Origin: Hyphomonadaceae bacterium JAD_PAG50586_4
GTDB lineage: Bacteria; Pseudomonadota; Alphaproteobacteria; Caulobacterales; Aquidulcibacteraceae
Reading direction: 5' to 3'
DNA length: 64,000 nt
Assembly (NCBI GenBank): GCA_023242925.1
Contig: CP096134.1
Span: forward strand, 310,001-374,000
Position 1 is the first letter of the stretch, and every line of letters starts with the position of its first letter. Shown here one piece after another: positions 27,001 through 35,334 of the stretch. Made by a program: the position numbers and the translations under genes. A model generated the notes under the pieces. The model was not told the DNA's origin. It searched no databases and was given only the letters and a program-made list of their open reading frames with translations.

Positions 27001-27747
27001 GTTGCGGCAAAACTCGGATTAGAATGGTCTCCTCAGCAAATCGCAGGCTGGCTGAAGTGGACAAATCCGAGAAACGAGGCGCGCCAGGTGTCGCACGAGA
27101 CCATCTATCGGAGCCTTTATCTGCAGGCCCGCGGCGTCTTGAAAAAGCAGCTGATTGAGCACTTGCGCTGCCAACGCGTGATCCGCCGCTCGCGACACGC
27201 CACGCAAAAGGGACCTCATCGCGGCCAAATCTCAAATGCTATTTCAATTAGCCAGAGGCCCGCATCGGCCGATGACCGCGCCGTCCCAGGTCACTGGGAG
27301 GGCGACCTCTTATGCGGATCGAAGAATAGCTTCATCGTCACGCTGGTCGAACGACACTCGCGCTATGTCATGCTCGCCAAGGTTCCAAACAAAGAGACCG
27401 AGACCGTCGTCAACGCCCTGATCAAACAGGCGCGCAAACTTCCAGATGAGCTCTACAAATCACTGACTTGGGATCGCGGTAAAGAACTCGCCGACCATCG
27501 ACGCTTCACCATGGAAACCGACATCGCCGTCTATTTCTGTGATCCGCAAAGCCCCTGGCAGCGCGGCTCAAATGAAAACACCAATAGGCTGCTGCGCCAG
27601 TATTTCCCGAGGAAGACCGATCTCGCGCCGTACTCGCAGGCTCACCTCAACAAGATCGCTCGGCGACTCAACGAACGACCACGGAAAACGCTGGACTTCC
27701 ACACCCCCGCCGAGAGATTTAGCGAGTGTGTTGCGTCGATCCGTTGA
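27001..27747 (+). pseudogene. IS30-family transposase, 5'-truncated
   Basis: The open frame starts directly at the IS3 right end with AAKLGLEWSPQQIAGWLK and contains SHETIYRSLY, GHWEGDLLCGSKNSFIVTLVER and SPWQRGSNENTNRLLRQYFP, the IS30 DDE core. About 90-100 N-terminal residues including the helix-turn-helix are missing, removed by the IS3 insertion or an associated deletion. No matching 5' half is found left of the IS3 element. Confidence 0.85.
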
Positions 27748-27790
27748 GACCGCCGCGAGAACGCGCCGTAGCGTGGTCAACGTGATCTAC

Positions 27791-27832
27791 GGCACGATTG
27801 GAGCGCGCCGGTCATTCGAGAAAAATAACGGG
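27791..27832 (+). repeat. degenerate intergenic repeat, copy A (partial)
   Basis: Holds the conserved core GCGCGCCGGTCATTCGAG followed by an A run, in the same orientation as copies B-F. Confidence 0.55.
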
Positions 27833-27844
27833 TAGGCGTCAGAG

Positions 27845-28072
27845 TTACGAGTGGACAAACAGGCCGCTCAGGCCGGCGCCCACCAATAGCAAACCCGCCA
27901 GCACCATCGCGACTTGCGAGATCCAATATCCGATTGGGTTGTCCGCCCGACTAATGCGCGGCGGCCACCAATCGACGTTGACGTAGCCGCCCCTGAGGCC
28001 CTGCCAGAACACGAATAGCATCAGAGCGCCGCTCGCCAGAATAAAGAGCGCGAAGGCGTAGTGTCCGAGCAT
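27845..28072 (-). CDS. small membrane protein, unknown
   Basis: 75 residues with two hydrophobic segments (about 5-25 and 52-72) separated by a polar loop GGYVNVDWWPPRISRADN. No family recognised. It lies on the strand opposite the neighbouring small genes and begins just left of repeat copy B. The composition suits a real two-helix membrane protein. Confidence 0.5.
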   Translation of the reverse strand: MLGHYAFALFILASGALMLFVFWQGLRGGYVNVDWWPPRISRADNPIGYWISQVAMVLAGLLLVGAGLSGLFVHS

Positions 28073-28124
28073 GCTACCAAGCTTACTTCAATTCGAGCGG
28101 CGGCGTGAGTCGAGCGATGTCGCA

Positions 28125-28255
28125 TTTCGGCGACGGCGTGCCGGATTGGCGGGCAGGGTGACAACGGCAGGATTGCGGCGCGACGGTCATTCGAGAAAAA
28201 TTACGATTGGCCTGGCACCGGCCCGATTGGCCTAGCGCTGGCTCGATGCGGACAT
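28125..28255 (+). repeat. degenerate intergenic repeat, copy B
   Basis: The longest copy. It carries GCCGGATTGGCGGGCAGGGT, then CGACGGTCATTCGAGAAAAA and GATTGGCCTGGC, and ends about 30 bases before the start of the lipoprotein gene at 28284. Confidence 0.6.
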
Positions 28256-28283
28256 TGGCGCGAGCATCGCGTAGTGTTGTTAC

Positions 28284-28730
28284 ATGGACCGTCTTCGAGC
28301 ACTCTTCGGCAGTCTGGCTGCTGTTCTGATCTACGCTGTTTCAGCGTGTTCTGCGGCGCCACCGATCTCGCCTTCACTCGCAGTCGGCTATCCGACCGTT
28401 GATCCGTGCCCAGCTTCCGAGTTCTGGGTGCCGTTCGCACCGACGACAGTTGAACTTAGTGACCTCGCGAATGAGGTTCTGGATGCCGCTGCGAACAGAG
28501 GGCGGTTGTGCATGGGCGAAGTCATGATCGTATCCCGCGGTTACGGCGAGCAGCCCGAGTTGGCAGAGCGCCGAGCGCAGGTCGCGTACGATGGTTTGGC
28601 GGAGAGATTGTCGCGGTATGGGATCGTAATTCGAAGAGTCGTGGTGCTTGGGTGCAGCGCTTCTGCCGAGCACCGGGCCGCTTTGGCGATCCACCCGGCA
28701 GGGTCCACAGACCTGGATCTACCCTGTTAG
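28284..28730 (+). CDS. predicted lipoprotein, OmpA-like C-terminal region possible
   Basis: 148 residues. The signal sequence LFGSLAAVLIYAVSAC ends in a lipobox. A short region ELAERRAQVAYDGLAERLSRYGI near residue 95 recalls the helix of OmpA-type peptidoglycan-binding domains, but the full motif is not present. Two further Cys pairs may form disulfides. It lies between repeat copies B and C. Function unknown. Confidence 0.6.
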   Translation: MDRLRALFGSLAAVLIYAVSACSAAPPISPSLAVGYPTVDPCPASEFWVPFAPTTVELSDLANEVLDAAANRGRLCMGEVMIVSRGYGEQPELAERRAQVAYDGLAERLSRYGIVIRRVVVLGCSASAEHRAALAIHPAGSTDLDLPC

Positions 28731-28777
28731 ACTAGACAGGGGACCTGGAGCGTGGACGGGCTCTCGGCAAACGTCGC

Positions 28778-28880
28778 TTTTCGGCGAGCGCACGCCGGAT
28801 TGACGAGTAGGGTGCCAGTGGCTCGATTGGAGCGCGCCGGCCACACGGAAAAAATGTCGGATGGCGCTCGGTTGGCCCAA
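28778..28880 (+). repeat. degenerate intergenic repeat, copy C
   Basis: Matches the family in TTTTCGGCGAGCGCACGCCG, GAGCGCGCCGGCCACACG and a following A run. It ends about 30 bases before the small gene at 28908. Confidence 0.58.
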
Positions 28881-28907
28881 AGCGCTGATCGGCTATACAA
28901 TCCCCGC

Positions 28908-29174
28908 ATGGATGAAGGCGCACTGATTGAGCGACTACGGGCCATGCGCGCCGTGAGCGCCTCACCTGCGGAGGCGGTTTCGGCGCTCGTCGAAGCGCTA
29001 TCGGAAAGCGCCAATCAAATGCGCGTTCTGCAGATATTGAAAGCATCTTTCCCCGAAGTGCCGCTGAATGTTGTCATCGAGGTGGGCGCGTTGGCAGGGT
29101 TAGGCGAGGGTGAAATCCTCGGGGAAGCAGGCATCAATCAGTTGCTTGGTCCGTGGTTCAATCCAGGGGGCTGA
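28908..29174 (+). CDS. small helical protein, unknown
   Basis: 88 residues from the ATG at 28908, placed right after repeat copy C; the longer in-frame start at 28752 would translate the repeat and is rejected. The sequence is mostly helical (LIERLRAMRAVSASPAEAVS, ALVEALSESANQMRVLQIL) with a glycine-rich end. No family recognised. Confidence 0.45.
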   Translation: MDEGALIERLRAMRAVSASPAEAVSALVEALSESANQMRVLQILKASFPEVPLNVVIEVGALAGLGEGEILGEAGINQLLGPWFNPGG

Positions 29175-29757
29175 ACATCATCTTTCGGTGAGAGCGCGCC
29201 GAATTGACGGGCGAGGCGCCAGCGGCAGGATTGCGTCGCGCCGGTCGCTCGGGAAAAATTCCGATTGGCCTGGCGCTGGCTCTAAACGGCCGTTCCCTTG
29301 TTGCCAAAATCTTCATTGCTTCGAAACGCGTCCAAGCCAACGACGTCAAACGCATCGAGCTTTTCTCGCTTTTTTGCGTCACGCCCATTCGCGACAGGGC
29401 GTCATTGATTGGTCCGATGTTTTCTTCGACCCATACAGGCCCGAATGCCACCTCTCCCCGGCGAAAAAGAACAGCACCTTGGCCGCCGTTTCCACCGTGG
29501 TATTCGGTCTCAATGTAAGAGAACTCTCGATCGAGCGACGCTAAGCGTAGAAGTTCGGTCAATCGTGGGGTCAAATACACGAAGTCTGGGATCGCACTTT
29601 CCTCGTGCAGGCCCGCAATCTCGTCGAGATTTTCGTGGTCTAAGGGAATGAACGCGAAGCCTTCGGCCAACGCAAAACGCGGTTGGTCAGCAAGCCTGCC
29701 TTGCAATCTCCTCAGCGCGTCGCAGTGCCCGATGATGCCGGTGATATGATGTCCCAT
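29158..29757 (-). CDS. hypothetical protein; C-terminus reads through a repeat
   Basis: 199 residues on the minus strand. The first 145 residues look like a real compact domain (HENLDEIAGLHEESAIPDFV, SYIETEYHGGNGGQGAVLF, VWVEENIGPINDALSRMGV). The last ~50 residues are Arg/Pro/Ser-rich and translate repeat copy D backwards, so the true stop may have been lost by an indel. Small size and solitary position would suit an immunity-type or regulatory protein, but nothing in the sequence proves that. Confidence 0.55.
   Translation of the reverse strand: MGHHITGIIGHCDALRRLQGRLADQPRFALAEGFAFIPLDHENLDEIAGLHEESAIPDFVYLTPRLTELLRLASLDREFSYIETEYHGGNGGQGAVLFRRGEVAFGPVWVEENIGPINDALSRMGVTQKSEKSSMRLTSLAWTRFEAMKILATRERPFRASARPIGIFPERPARRNPAAGASPVNSARSHRKMMFSPLD
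29182..29283 (+). repeat. degenerate intergenic repeat, copy D
   Basis: Carries CGCGCCGAATTGACGGGCGA, CGCGCCGGTCGCTCGGG, an A run and CCGATTGGCCTGGCGCTGGC; closest to copy B. Confidence 0.6.
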
Positions 29758-29809
29758 ATGGGTCTCGTCTTAGTTGGCAGTATTGATACGACAGGCGGCG
29801 CCGACCGCA

Positions 29810-29908
29810 ATCGGCGATCGTTAGCCGAATTGACCGGGAAGGCGTGAGCGTCTCGAATGGAGCGCCGCGGCCACTCGAAAAAGATACGATCGACGCACGC
29901 CTGGCCCT
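29810..29908 (+). repeat. degenerate intergenic repeat, copy E
   Basis: Recognisable by CCGAATTGACCGGGAAGGCG, GAGCGCCGCGGCCACTCG, an A run and a GCCTGGCCC end. It lies about 60 bases before the gene at 29967. Confidence 0.52.
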
Positions 29909-29966
29909 TTTGCGACATTCCCGAGCTAGGTAGTTTCCAAAACGCTCGCCTCGGGGAAACCATGCA

Positions 29967-30437
29967 ATGACGGAAGTGCTCGACCTGGCGGTCCTGCATC
30001 GGCCTGGAGAAAAGGATCGGCACGTCTTCAGAAGCGAACGCTGGAGTGTCGACTTTCTCGTGGGCGGCCGTTCGCTTTTTGAGTTGCTCGGGGGTCAGAA
30101 CCGCGACCTGTCTGGCGCCTTCCTAACAAAGCGAGACAAAGTATTCCGCCGAACGAACGAAAATGCAGCCACCCGAGAATTGTTCAGCGAAGTTGCCGCC
30201 GGTGGCATCCGCCTTTCGCTGTATGTCTGCCCGGAATGCGGTGACTTGGGTTGTGGAGCGCTCACCTGCGAAGCAAAGCGGGTCGGTGACAAAGTCGTGT
30301 GGTGCAACTTCGGATCTGAAACCGGCATTGCCGAATACCCATCGGACTTCGCTTCTTACGCCGATGTTGGGCCGTTTGAGTTTGACGGCCACCAATATGC
30401 GGAGGCCATTGCGCGCGCCGCAAAGGGCAAGTTGTGA
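29967..30437 (+). CDS. hypothetical protein with a Cys-rich knuckle
   Basis: 156 residues. The central YVCPECGDLGCGALTCEAKR has four cysteines arranged like a zinc knuckle, followed by VVWCNFGSE and a C-terminal FEFDGHQYAEAIARA. This pattern recurs in small uncharacterised bacterial proteins, but I cannot name a function. It lies between repeat copies E and F. Confidence 0.55.
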   Translation: MTEVLDLAVLHRPGEKDRHVFRSERWSVDFLVGGRSLFELLGGQNRDLSGAFLTKRDKVFRRTNENAATRELFSEVAAGGIRLSLYVCPECGDLGCGALTCEAKRVGDKVVWCNFGSETGIAEYPSDFASYADVGPFEFDGHQYAEAIARAAKGKL

Positions 30438-30445
30438 GCGACAGG

Positions 30446-30540
30446 TTTCGGCGAACGCGAGCCGCTGCGCTCCAAATGTGATCAACGTCAGCAATCGGGC
30501 GGGTAGGTCATTGAAGAATGTTGCAATTGGCTAGGCGCGG
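30446..30540 (+). repeat. degenerate intergenic repeat, copy F (weakest)
   Basis: Shares TTTCGGCGAACGCGAGCCG, GGGCGGGTAGGTCATTGAAG and CAATTGGCTAGGCGCGG with the other copies and stops about 50 bases before the gene at 30592. Confidence 0.42.
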
Positions 30541-30591
30541 CCACTGCAGATATTGAAACGGGCGCTACCTAGTGTCATCGCTGAGGCCGAC

Positions 30592-30864
30592 ATGCGAACC
30601 GAACCCGTTGAGATTTACTCGGACGCTTCAAACCAAGCGATCCTTCGTCACCCTGGCAGGCGATTTCCCGGTGTGCTGATACAGGGCGATACGCTCAAGA
30701 TTTTGCATGCAGAGGTCGCCGGGGCCCTGCGTGAAGTGGGCGACGGCCTCAGTGAGGACGCACGGCTAGACCTTGAGCATGTGCGTGATTTTCTCGGCGG
30801 TTGCTTAGAGCACTATCGCGCGGTCTTAGGCGAACACGACATGGAGTTGCCGTTCGCGGAATGA
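30592..30864 (+). CDS. small hypothetical protein
   Basis: 90 residues from the ATG at 30592; an in-frame start at 30553 would add 13 residues. The region VEIYSDASNQAILRHPGRRF, followed by PGVLIQGDTL, looks like a small conserved domain often found near toxin-immunity or cassette-type genes, and a helical C-terminus LDLEHVRDFLGGCLEHYRAV follows. Function unknown. Confidence 0.5.
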   Translation: MRTEPVEIYSDASNQAILRHPGRRFPGVLIQGDTLKILHAEVAGALREVGDGLSEDARLDLEHVRDFLGGCLEHYRAVLGEHDMELPFAE

Positions 30865-31150
30865 CCGTCTGCGGCGATTTCCGGCCTCGTTACCAATTCA
30901 TGACCAACGGCAGGGATGCGCTCAATAGCTTCCGTTAGCCCTGTGGTCGACGCCGCCGGTAGGCGTCGTCGACATATGTGAGGGACGCCCCGCGGCCCGA
31001 CGCTTTTGCGTCAGCCATCGCGCGCAGCGCGGGCCAAGGGCCGCGTGTAACGCGGCGTGTGAGCGCTTGCCCTTGGCGCGCGCGAGCACGGTGGCATTTC
31101 GCAGCATGGCGCGCAAACGCGATACAAGTTGAGACGCCCTTCGTGAAAGC

Positions 31151-31615
31151 CTAGCTGCGCACGCCGATACCAAACGCGGCGAGATCGGCAGCTGCACGTG
31201 CGAGCAAAGCGCGGGTCTCATACGGATCGTCCCGCGGATCGATCAGCTCGTGCGCGATCGAAATTTTGCCCGCCACTCCCTCAAGGCTCAACGCCGGTTC
31301 GTGTGCCAAATGCTCTGTGATTTGCTGTCGCTTGCGGTCCAGTTCATCGATGCGCGCGGGGATTTCGCTAAGACGCCGCGTGCGCGGCGTGGATCTATTC
31401 CATTCTTCGTGCACACGCTCCTTGCCGAGGAGTGCCGTCAGGCGTTCGAACTCCCGTTCGTGAGCTTCCCAGAGGGTTTCAATCTCGGAAGTGCATTCCA
31501 GGCAGTAGCGTGCCAAAGCCACCTGCGGGTCCAGGAGCGCAGATGCGCCTCCCCTTTGGCCGCCCGCGACGGCAGAAGCGACAGACGTCAAGACCATTTC
31601 CCGCCGTGTCACCAT
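31151..31615 (-). CDS. predicted exported protein with Tat-like signal, unknown
   Basis: 154 residues. The N-terminus MVTRREMVLTSVASAVAGG has a twin-arginine-like RRE motif and a hydrophobic stretch. The rest is helical (CLECTSEIETLWEAHEREFE, RIDELDRKRQQITEHLA). It is divergent from the XRE regulator at 31728 and shares a promoter region full of GATC-centred palindromes. Confidence 0.5.
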   Translation of the reverse strand: MVTRREMVLTSVASAVAGGQRGGASALLDPQVALARYCLECTSEIETLWEAHEREFERLTALLGKERVHEEWNRSTPRTRRLSEIPARIDELDRKRQQITEHLAHEPALSLEGVAGKISIAHELIDPRDDPYETRALLARAAADLAAFGIGVRS

Positions 31616-31660
31616 GGCGCTATGCTCCCATGCTCGCGTGGATTCGCGAGCGCAATTCGA

Positions 31661-31699
31661 TGATCTAATTTAGATCAGTTGTTGATCAAAAATAGATCA
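31661..31699. promoter_or_regulatory. cluster of GATC-centred palindromes, probable XRE operator
   Basis: TGATCTAA-T-TTAGATCA at 31661-31677 is a perfect palindrome around one base, followed by TTGATCAA at 31682-31689 and a TAGATCA half-site at 31693-31699. They lie just upstream of the XRE regulator and before the divergent gene, as an autoregulatory operator would. Confidence 0.6.
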
Positions 31700-31727
31700 G
31701 CGTCAAGACTAAAGTCGGGGAACTCGC

Positions 31728-31964
31728 GTGAGCATCACGAGAGCGCAAGTGCGTATGGCGCGATCTGCCCTTGGATGGAGCGCAGCGGAACTAGCCGATG
31801 CCGCCGGCGTCGGGGCCGCGACCGTACGGCGTTACGAACGTGGCGCCGATATTCTTCCAGACAGGCTCGATCTCATGAAACGCGCGCTCGAAAAAGGCGG
31901 TGTTGTCTTCCTGGCCCCGGACGAACTTAAAGGCGGCGGCGCGGGCGTTCGTCTGAAAAAGTAG
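31728..31964 (+). CDS. XRE-family transcriptional regulator
   Basis: 78 residues from a GTG at 31728. The helix-turn-helix AQVRMARSALGWSAAELADA, then AGVGAATVRRYERG, fills residues 5-40, and the tail VVFLAPDELKGGGAGVRL is typical of small phage/ICE-type XRE proteins. The upstream palindromes suggest autoregulation. It may be the regulator of the island that ends at tRNA-Leu. Confidence 0.83.
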   Translation: MSITRAQVRMARSALGWSAAELADAAGVGAATVRRYERGADILPDRLDLMKRALEKGGVVFLAPDELKGGGAGVRLKK

Positions 31965-32132
31965 GCGCGCTTCATCGAAACGACGACGCGAAACGCATCC
32001 GTAGCGCGCGAACATCGTTTCCTATTGTCGCCGGTTCGGTGCCCGGTGTTTCCCACGCCCTTCATCGTCTTGACCGAAACGATCGCGTCGTGCGGCTCTA
32101 GTGCGTCACCCAACGCACAGGAGCAGAACGCC

Positions 32133-32411
32133 ATGTTTTAGATTATCGAGGAACCCCACGAAGACCCGCGCCGTGACCCGCTCTATTCGCGCAAGGAAGC
32201 CGCCCTCTATCTGACGCAACTGGGTTTGGAGACCGCGCCGCAAACATTGGCTCGCAAGTTTCACGAGGGCACCGGCCCGCTCTGCACCCACGTCGCAGAC
32301 CGCGCCATGTATCGCCGCTCGCACCTGGAAGCGTACTTCAAGAGCCAAGTCTCAGCGCCACGCCGCTCGTCTAGCGAGCCACGCAAGCCGCGCGACGGAC
32401 AAGGCCGTTGA
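32133..32411 (+). CDS. AlpA/HTH_17-like DNA-binding protein with disrupted start
   Basis: The frame DPLYSRKEAALYLTQLGLET, then APQTLARKFHEG and YRRSHLEAYF, is an excisionase-type winged helix that would bind island ends or a promoter. The ATG at 32133 with a GGAG site is followed after one codon by an in-frame TAG at 32139-32141, so translation must start later (ATT at 32142 or beyond), or the base call is wrong. About 90 residues otherwise. Confidence 0.55.
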
Positions 32412-32610
32412 TACTCTTCGAGCGCGTGGCGCGAACCGCTCGCGCAGAATTAGAACGCCATTGGCGTTTGCGCCCGCGCATGTTTTCATCATGGTGCGAT
32501 GATCAAGCGTGATGCACCCGCTTTTGTCCGATCGCGCCGCGTCAGCGCGTGTTTCCTGCCGCCGTGTCTCACCCTGCAAAACCCCGCGATAGGGGGTAAG
32601 TAGGGTGGGG

Positions 32611-32997
32611 ATGATGAAGGACCTCATCCCGCAAAAGCGCGTCATGGCTGAACTCGATATCAGCCGCTCCAGCTTGTGGCGTGCTATTCAAAGCGACATC
32701 GAAGGCTTTCCTGCGCCAACCATCGTGCGCAGCCGTCTCTATTGGCGGCCATCTGAGCTGCCGGCATTACGCGCCGCGCTCGATCAGTTCCGCGGCCGCA
32801 AAGCCTTCGAACAGAATCGCCGTCACGCACGGGCCGTGGCGGCCCGCGCCGAGGCGACAGGGCTGCGCGCCAAGACGCGCAAAGCAAAGCCCGCTGTGGC
32901 TCAGCCAGATTTGTTCGGCGAGGCGGATGCGCCCGCACCCCAAGGCGCTGAGCCGATCAAAAGCCAATGTCGAGGCCGAAGCCCTTCCCACGACTGA
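32611..32997 (+). CDS. AlpA-family / helix-turn-helix regulatory protein
   Basis: 128 residues from the ATG at 32611 (a GTG at 32605 is also possible). N-terminal KDLIPQKRVMAELDISRSSL, then WRAIQSDIEGFPAP, is the AlpA/excisionase helix-turn-helix; the C-terminal half is Ala/Arg-rich and likely disordered. AlpA proteins direct excision or regulate integrase genes in islands. Its 3' end overlaps the convergent relaxase gene by about 40 bases. Confidence 0.68.
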   Translation: MMKDLIPQKRVMAELDISRSSLWRAIQSDIEGFPAPTIVRSRLYWRPSELPALRAALDQFRGRKAFEQNRRHARAVAARAEATGLRAKTRKAKPAVAQPDLFGEADAPAPQGAEPIKSQCRGRSPSHD

Positions 32998-34954
32998 CGC
33001 CCTTCTCGACGCCGCGCCCGTACTTGAAGTCGAAGCTGCGGCCATTGACCTGACCTGAGACGGATTGATTGAAGGCGCGGTCCATTTCCTTGCGCCAGGG
33101 TACAAGCGTTGCGGTGCGATCGTGCTCTATCAAGGCCCAGCTCTGTTGGGCGCCATGGACGCGGCTGGTGAACACCCCCTGCACATGCTCGCCGTCGCGC
33201 GCCAGATGCGCCACCCGGCCGGTGTCGCGCTCAATGCGATCGCGGAGAGATTTGAGCTCCATCTGCCCCAGACGCTCGTGCCAGTCCTCGACGGTGTGGA
33301 AGCCATCGCGCTCGCGTCGGCCCAGCCCCATTTCTTCCAGACGTGTTTCCCGCTGTTTCCAGGCGTCGCGCACCTCAGCGCCGAAACCCTCATAACGAAG
33401 CTGGCTCTTGTCCTCCAAGCCGTCCGCCATGCGGTCGAGCCAAGTGGGGCCGTGATACTTGGCTTGGTGCTTAACCGAGTGCGGATCGAGCAGTCTCACC
33501 TCTGCGCTCTCGCGCCCACCCAAATTCTCGCGGGCCAAGACGCGATCGAGATAATTCTCCGGCAGCCGGAACGTGCCGTCAGGGTCGCGCGCGACAATGC
33601 CTTCGCGCCGCAACGCCTCAAGCCGGCGCTCGTGCATCTCGATGTAACTGGCGCGATCCGTGGGGCGCGCTTCGCGATGCAGCTCAGCCGAATAGGTGAG
33701 ACCGTTCGCTTCGGCGATCTCCCAAATGGTGCGATCCGACGGCTTGATGTTGGGTGTGCCCGGCGACAGCTCGACGATCGCGCCGCGCTCGACGCCGCCA
33801 AGAGCACGCAAATCTTCGACCCGCGAAACCCGCGCCGTCCAGAACTTGCCGTCGATGCCTTCGACACCAATGAGACACGGACCCTTGGCTTCGGTTCCAA
33901 GGCCTTCCCAGCCCACCAAGCGACCCGTGACGCGCTGACTTGAATGCGCCGCCTCAAGCTCGCGGGTGCGCTCGGGTTCTAGTCCACGGTTCTCCTGCGC
34001 GAGGAGGCGCGCGGTAGCGCGATCACGATCGCGGGCATCGCCTAAGCGGATCAGCTTTTCTTGCAGCTCTTTCTCGAGGCGCCAGGCACCCGGCTTGGTC
34101 TGGTCAGCAAACTCCCAAGCTTCCAGCGTATTGAGGCGCTGCACCAGGCGGCTCGCTTGCATGCCGTCATCGCCCATCATGTTCATTGAAATCTCGCCGC
34201 CGCGCGCACGGTGCAGCAGCTCGCGGTCAAGCTCTGTGAAGCGCTCCAGCTTCACGGCCTGGCTCAGCCGGTCGTGCTCTAAGCGCGGCCCCAATATCTC
34301 GGTCGCCAGCTCTTCGGCGCGGCCCCGGAAACCGTGGGAAACATAGTCACGCGACATGACGAGGTCGCGGCCCTGATCATCCACCCCGCGCGCCAGCAGG
34401 TGAATGTGCGGGTGGCCCGTGTCGTGGTGCTCGGCCGCGATCCAATCGATGCGAGTTCCCAAGTCCATTTCGACCCGGCGCATCAGCTCGCGCGTGTATT
34501 CCTTCAGATCCTCGATGGCCCCGCCATATTCGGGCGAGATGATCACCCGGAAATGGTGATGGTCCTTCTCGCAGCGCTCCACGAAGGCCGCGCCATTGGC
34601 TTCCTCGAGGTCCCGATCGAATACCTGGACCTTGTCGCCGTCGCGACCAGCGCCGTCGCGCTCGACATAGAGCGTGTGGCGCATCATCGAGGCGGCACTG
34701 CGTCCACCGCCGCCATGCGTCACGGGCTTGATCTTGATCATGACCTTCTGGCTGCCCGACGGGCGCTGCGGTGAGGGCGGTTTGACGTTCGGGGCGCCGC
34801 GTTTGCGATTGAACCAGGTCGCGCGCTCGCGAGCGGAAACACGTTTCGAGCTTGCCGCCGACGGCGTGGGAAACATTCTGTTCGGGCCATGACGGATCGG
34901 GCGCGCGTGGCCGAGCTTGCCTTCGAACTCGTCGTCGCCATTGTTCGACGCCAT
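32957..34954 (-). CDS. VirD2/TraI-type relaxase (DUF3363 family)
   Basis: 665 residues. The relaxase core has a candidate catalytic Tyr in MMRHTLYVERDG (about residue 95) and the histidine motif HHDTGHPHIHLLARG (about residue 180), followed by MSRDYVSHGFRGRAEELA. The long C-terminal DUF3363 region holds GLTYSAELHREARPTDRAS and many charged repeats. It nicks oriT and pilots single-stranded DNA during conjugal transfer. A candidate nic region lies about 150 bases upstream at 35101. Its family relative in the second island (52027) is half the length. Confidence 0.87.
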   Translation of the reverse strand: MASNNGDDEFEGKLGHARPIRHGPNRMFPTPSAASSKRVSARERATWFNRKRGAPNVKPPSPQRPSGSQKVMIKIKPVTHGGGGRSAASMMRHTLYVERDGAGRDGDKVQVFDRDLEEANGAAFVERCEKDHHHFRVIISPEYGGAIEDLKEYTRELMRRVEMDLGTRIDWIAAEHHDTGHPHIHLLARGVDDQGRDLVMSRDYVSHGFRGRAEELATEILGPRLEHDRLSQAVKLERFTELDRELLHRARGGEISMNMMGDDGMQASRLVQRLNTLEAWEFADQTKPGAWRLEKELQEKLIRLGDARDRDRATARLLAQENRGLEPERTRELEAAHSSQRVTGRLVGWEGLGTEAKGPCLIGVEGIDGKFWTARVSRVEDLRALGGVERGAIVELSPGTPNIKPSDRTIWEIAEANGLTYSAELHREARPTDRASYIEMHERRLEALRREGIVARDPDGTFRLPENYLDRVLARENLGGRESAEVRLLDPHSVKHQAKYHGPTWLDRMADGLEDKSQLRYEGFGAEVRDAWKQRETRLEEMGLGRRERDGFHTVEDWHERLGQMELKSLRDRIERDTGRVAHLARDGEHVQGVFTSRVHGAQQSWALIEHDRTATLVPWRKEMDRAFNQSVSGQVNGRSFDFKYGRGVEKGVSRGKGFGLDIGF

Positions 34955-35066
34955 CGCCTACGCTCCGATTTCTCGCGTTAGCGGCTCATTTCATCACGCG
35001 GCCCGAGTGCGGCCTGCAGGGTGCGTTCGCGGGTCGCGCGCAGCCTGCAAAAATAGATGTGCAGAC

Positions 35067-35113
35067 AAGCCGCTAGTACGTTCAGTACTGCGGCGCATTC
35101 TATCTTGCCCTCA
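35067..35113 (+). other. candidate oriT / nic region, island 1
   Basis: TATCTTGCCCTCA at 35101-35113 resembles the nic core of MOBP plasmids (TATCCTGCCC in IncP from memory). An inverted repeat CCGC-T-AGTAC / GTACT-GCGG stands just before it. The same 13-mer with its own inverted repeat precedes the relaxase gene in the second island (53250). The 380-base gap between relaxase and integrase holds nothing else I can identify. Confidence 0.6.
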
Positions 35114-35334
35114 ATCCTTCGTCTTTTTCTGCGTGCTTCTTGATTATTCCGCGTGATGAAAATTGCGCCGCTCTGAGCTTCTGCGAGGCGAACCGAGCAA
35201 GCTAAAGGTGAAGTGGGGTTACACAGCGGCCACTTTCGCTTTGGCTTCCCCGTTGCTCTGGATCTGTTCGGAGCAGGAAATTAGACGCGCTTTGGCGCAC
35301 GTCCTGTTTCTGCGTGACACGATCCGAGCATCCC

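Larger units (their letters stand above)
25745..27001 (+). mobile_element. IS3-family insertion sequence
   Basis: An element of about 1.25 kb bounded by inverted ends CTGGAGTGCTGCCGGTT (left, from 25745) and its complement (right, to 27001). It holds orfA and orfB in the usual IS3 order. No target duplication is visible, and the right end abuts an IS30 remnant, so the element probably inserted into or recombined with an older IS. Confidence 0.85.

Noticed and set aside
27791-30540. Integron gene-cassette array (attC sites)
   Set aside because: The repeat-gene layout invites this, but I see no consistent GTTRRRY/RYYYAAC core pair at unit borders and no IntI gene. It is left as an unexplained repeat array.
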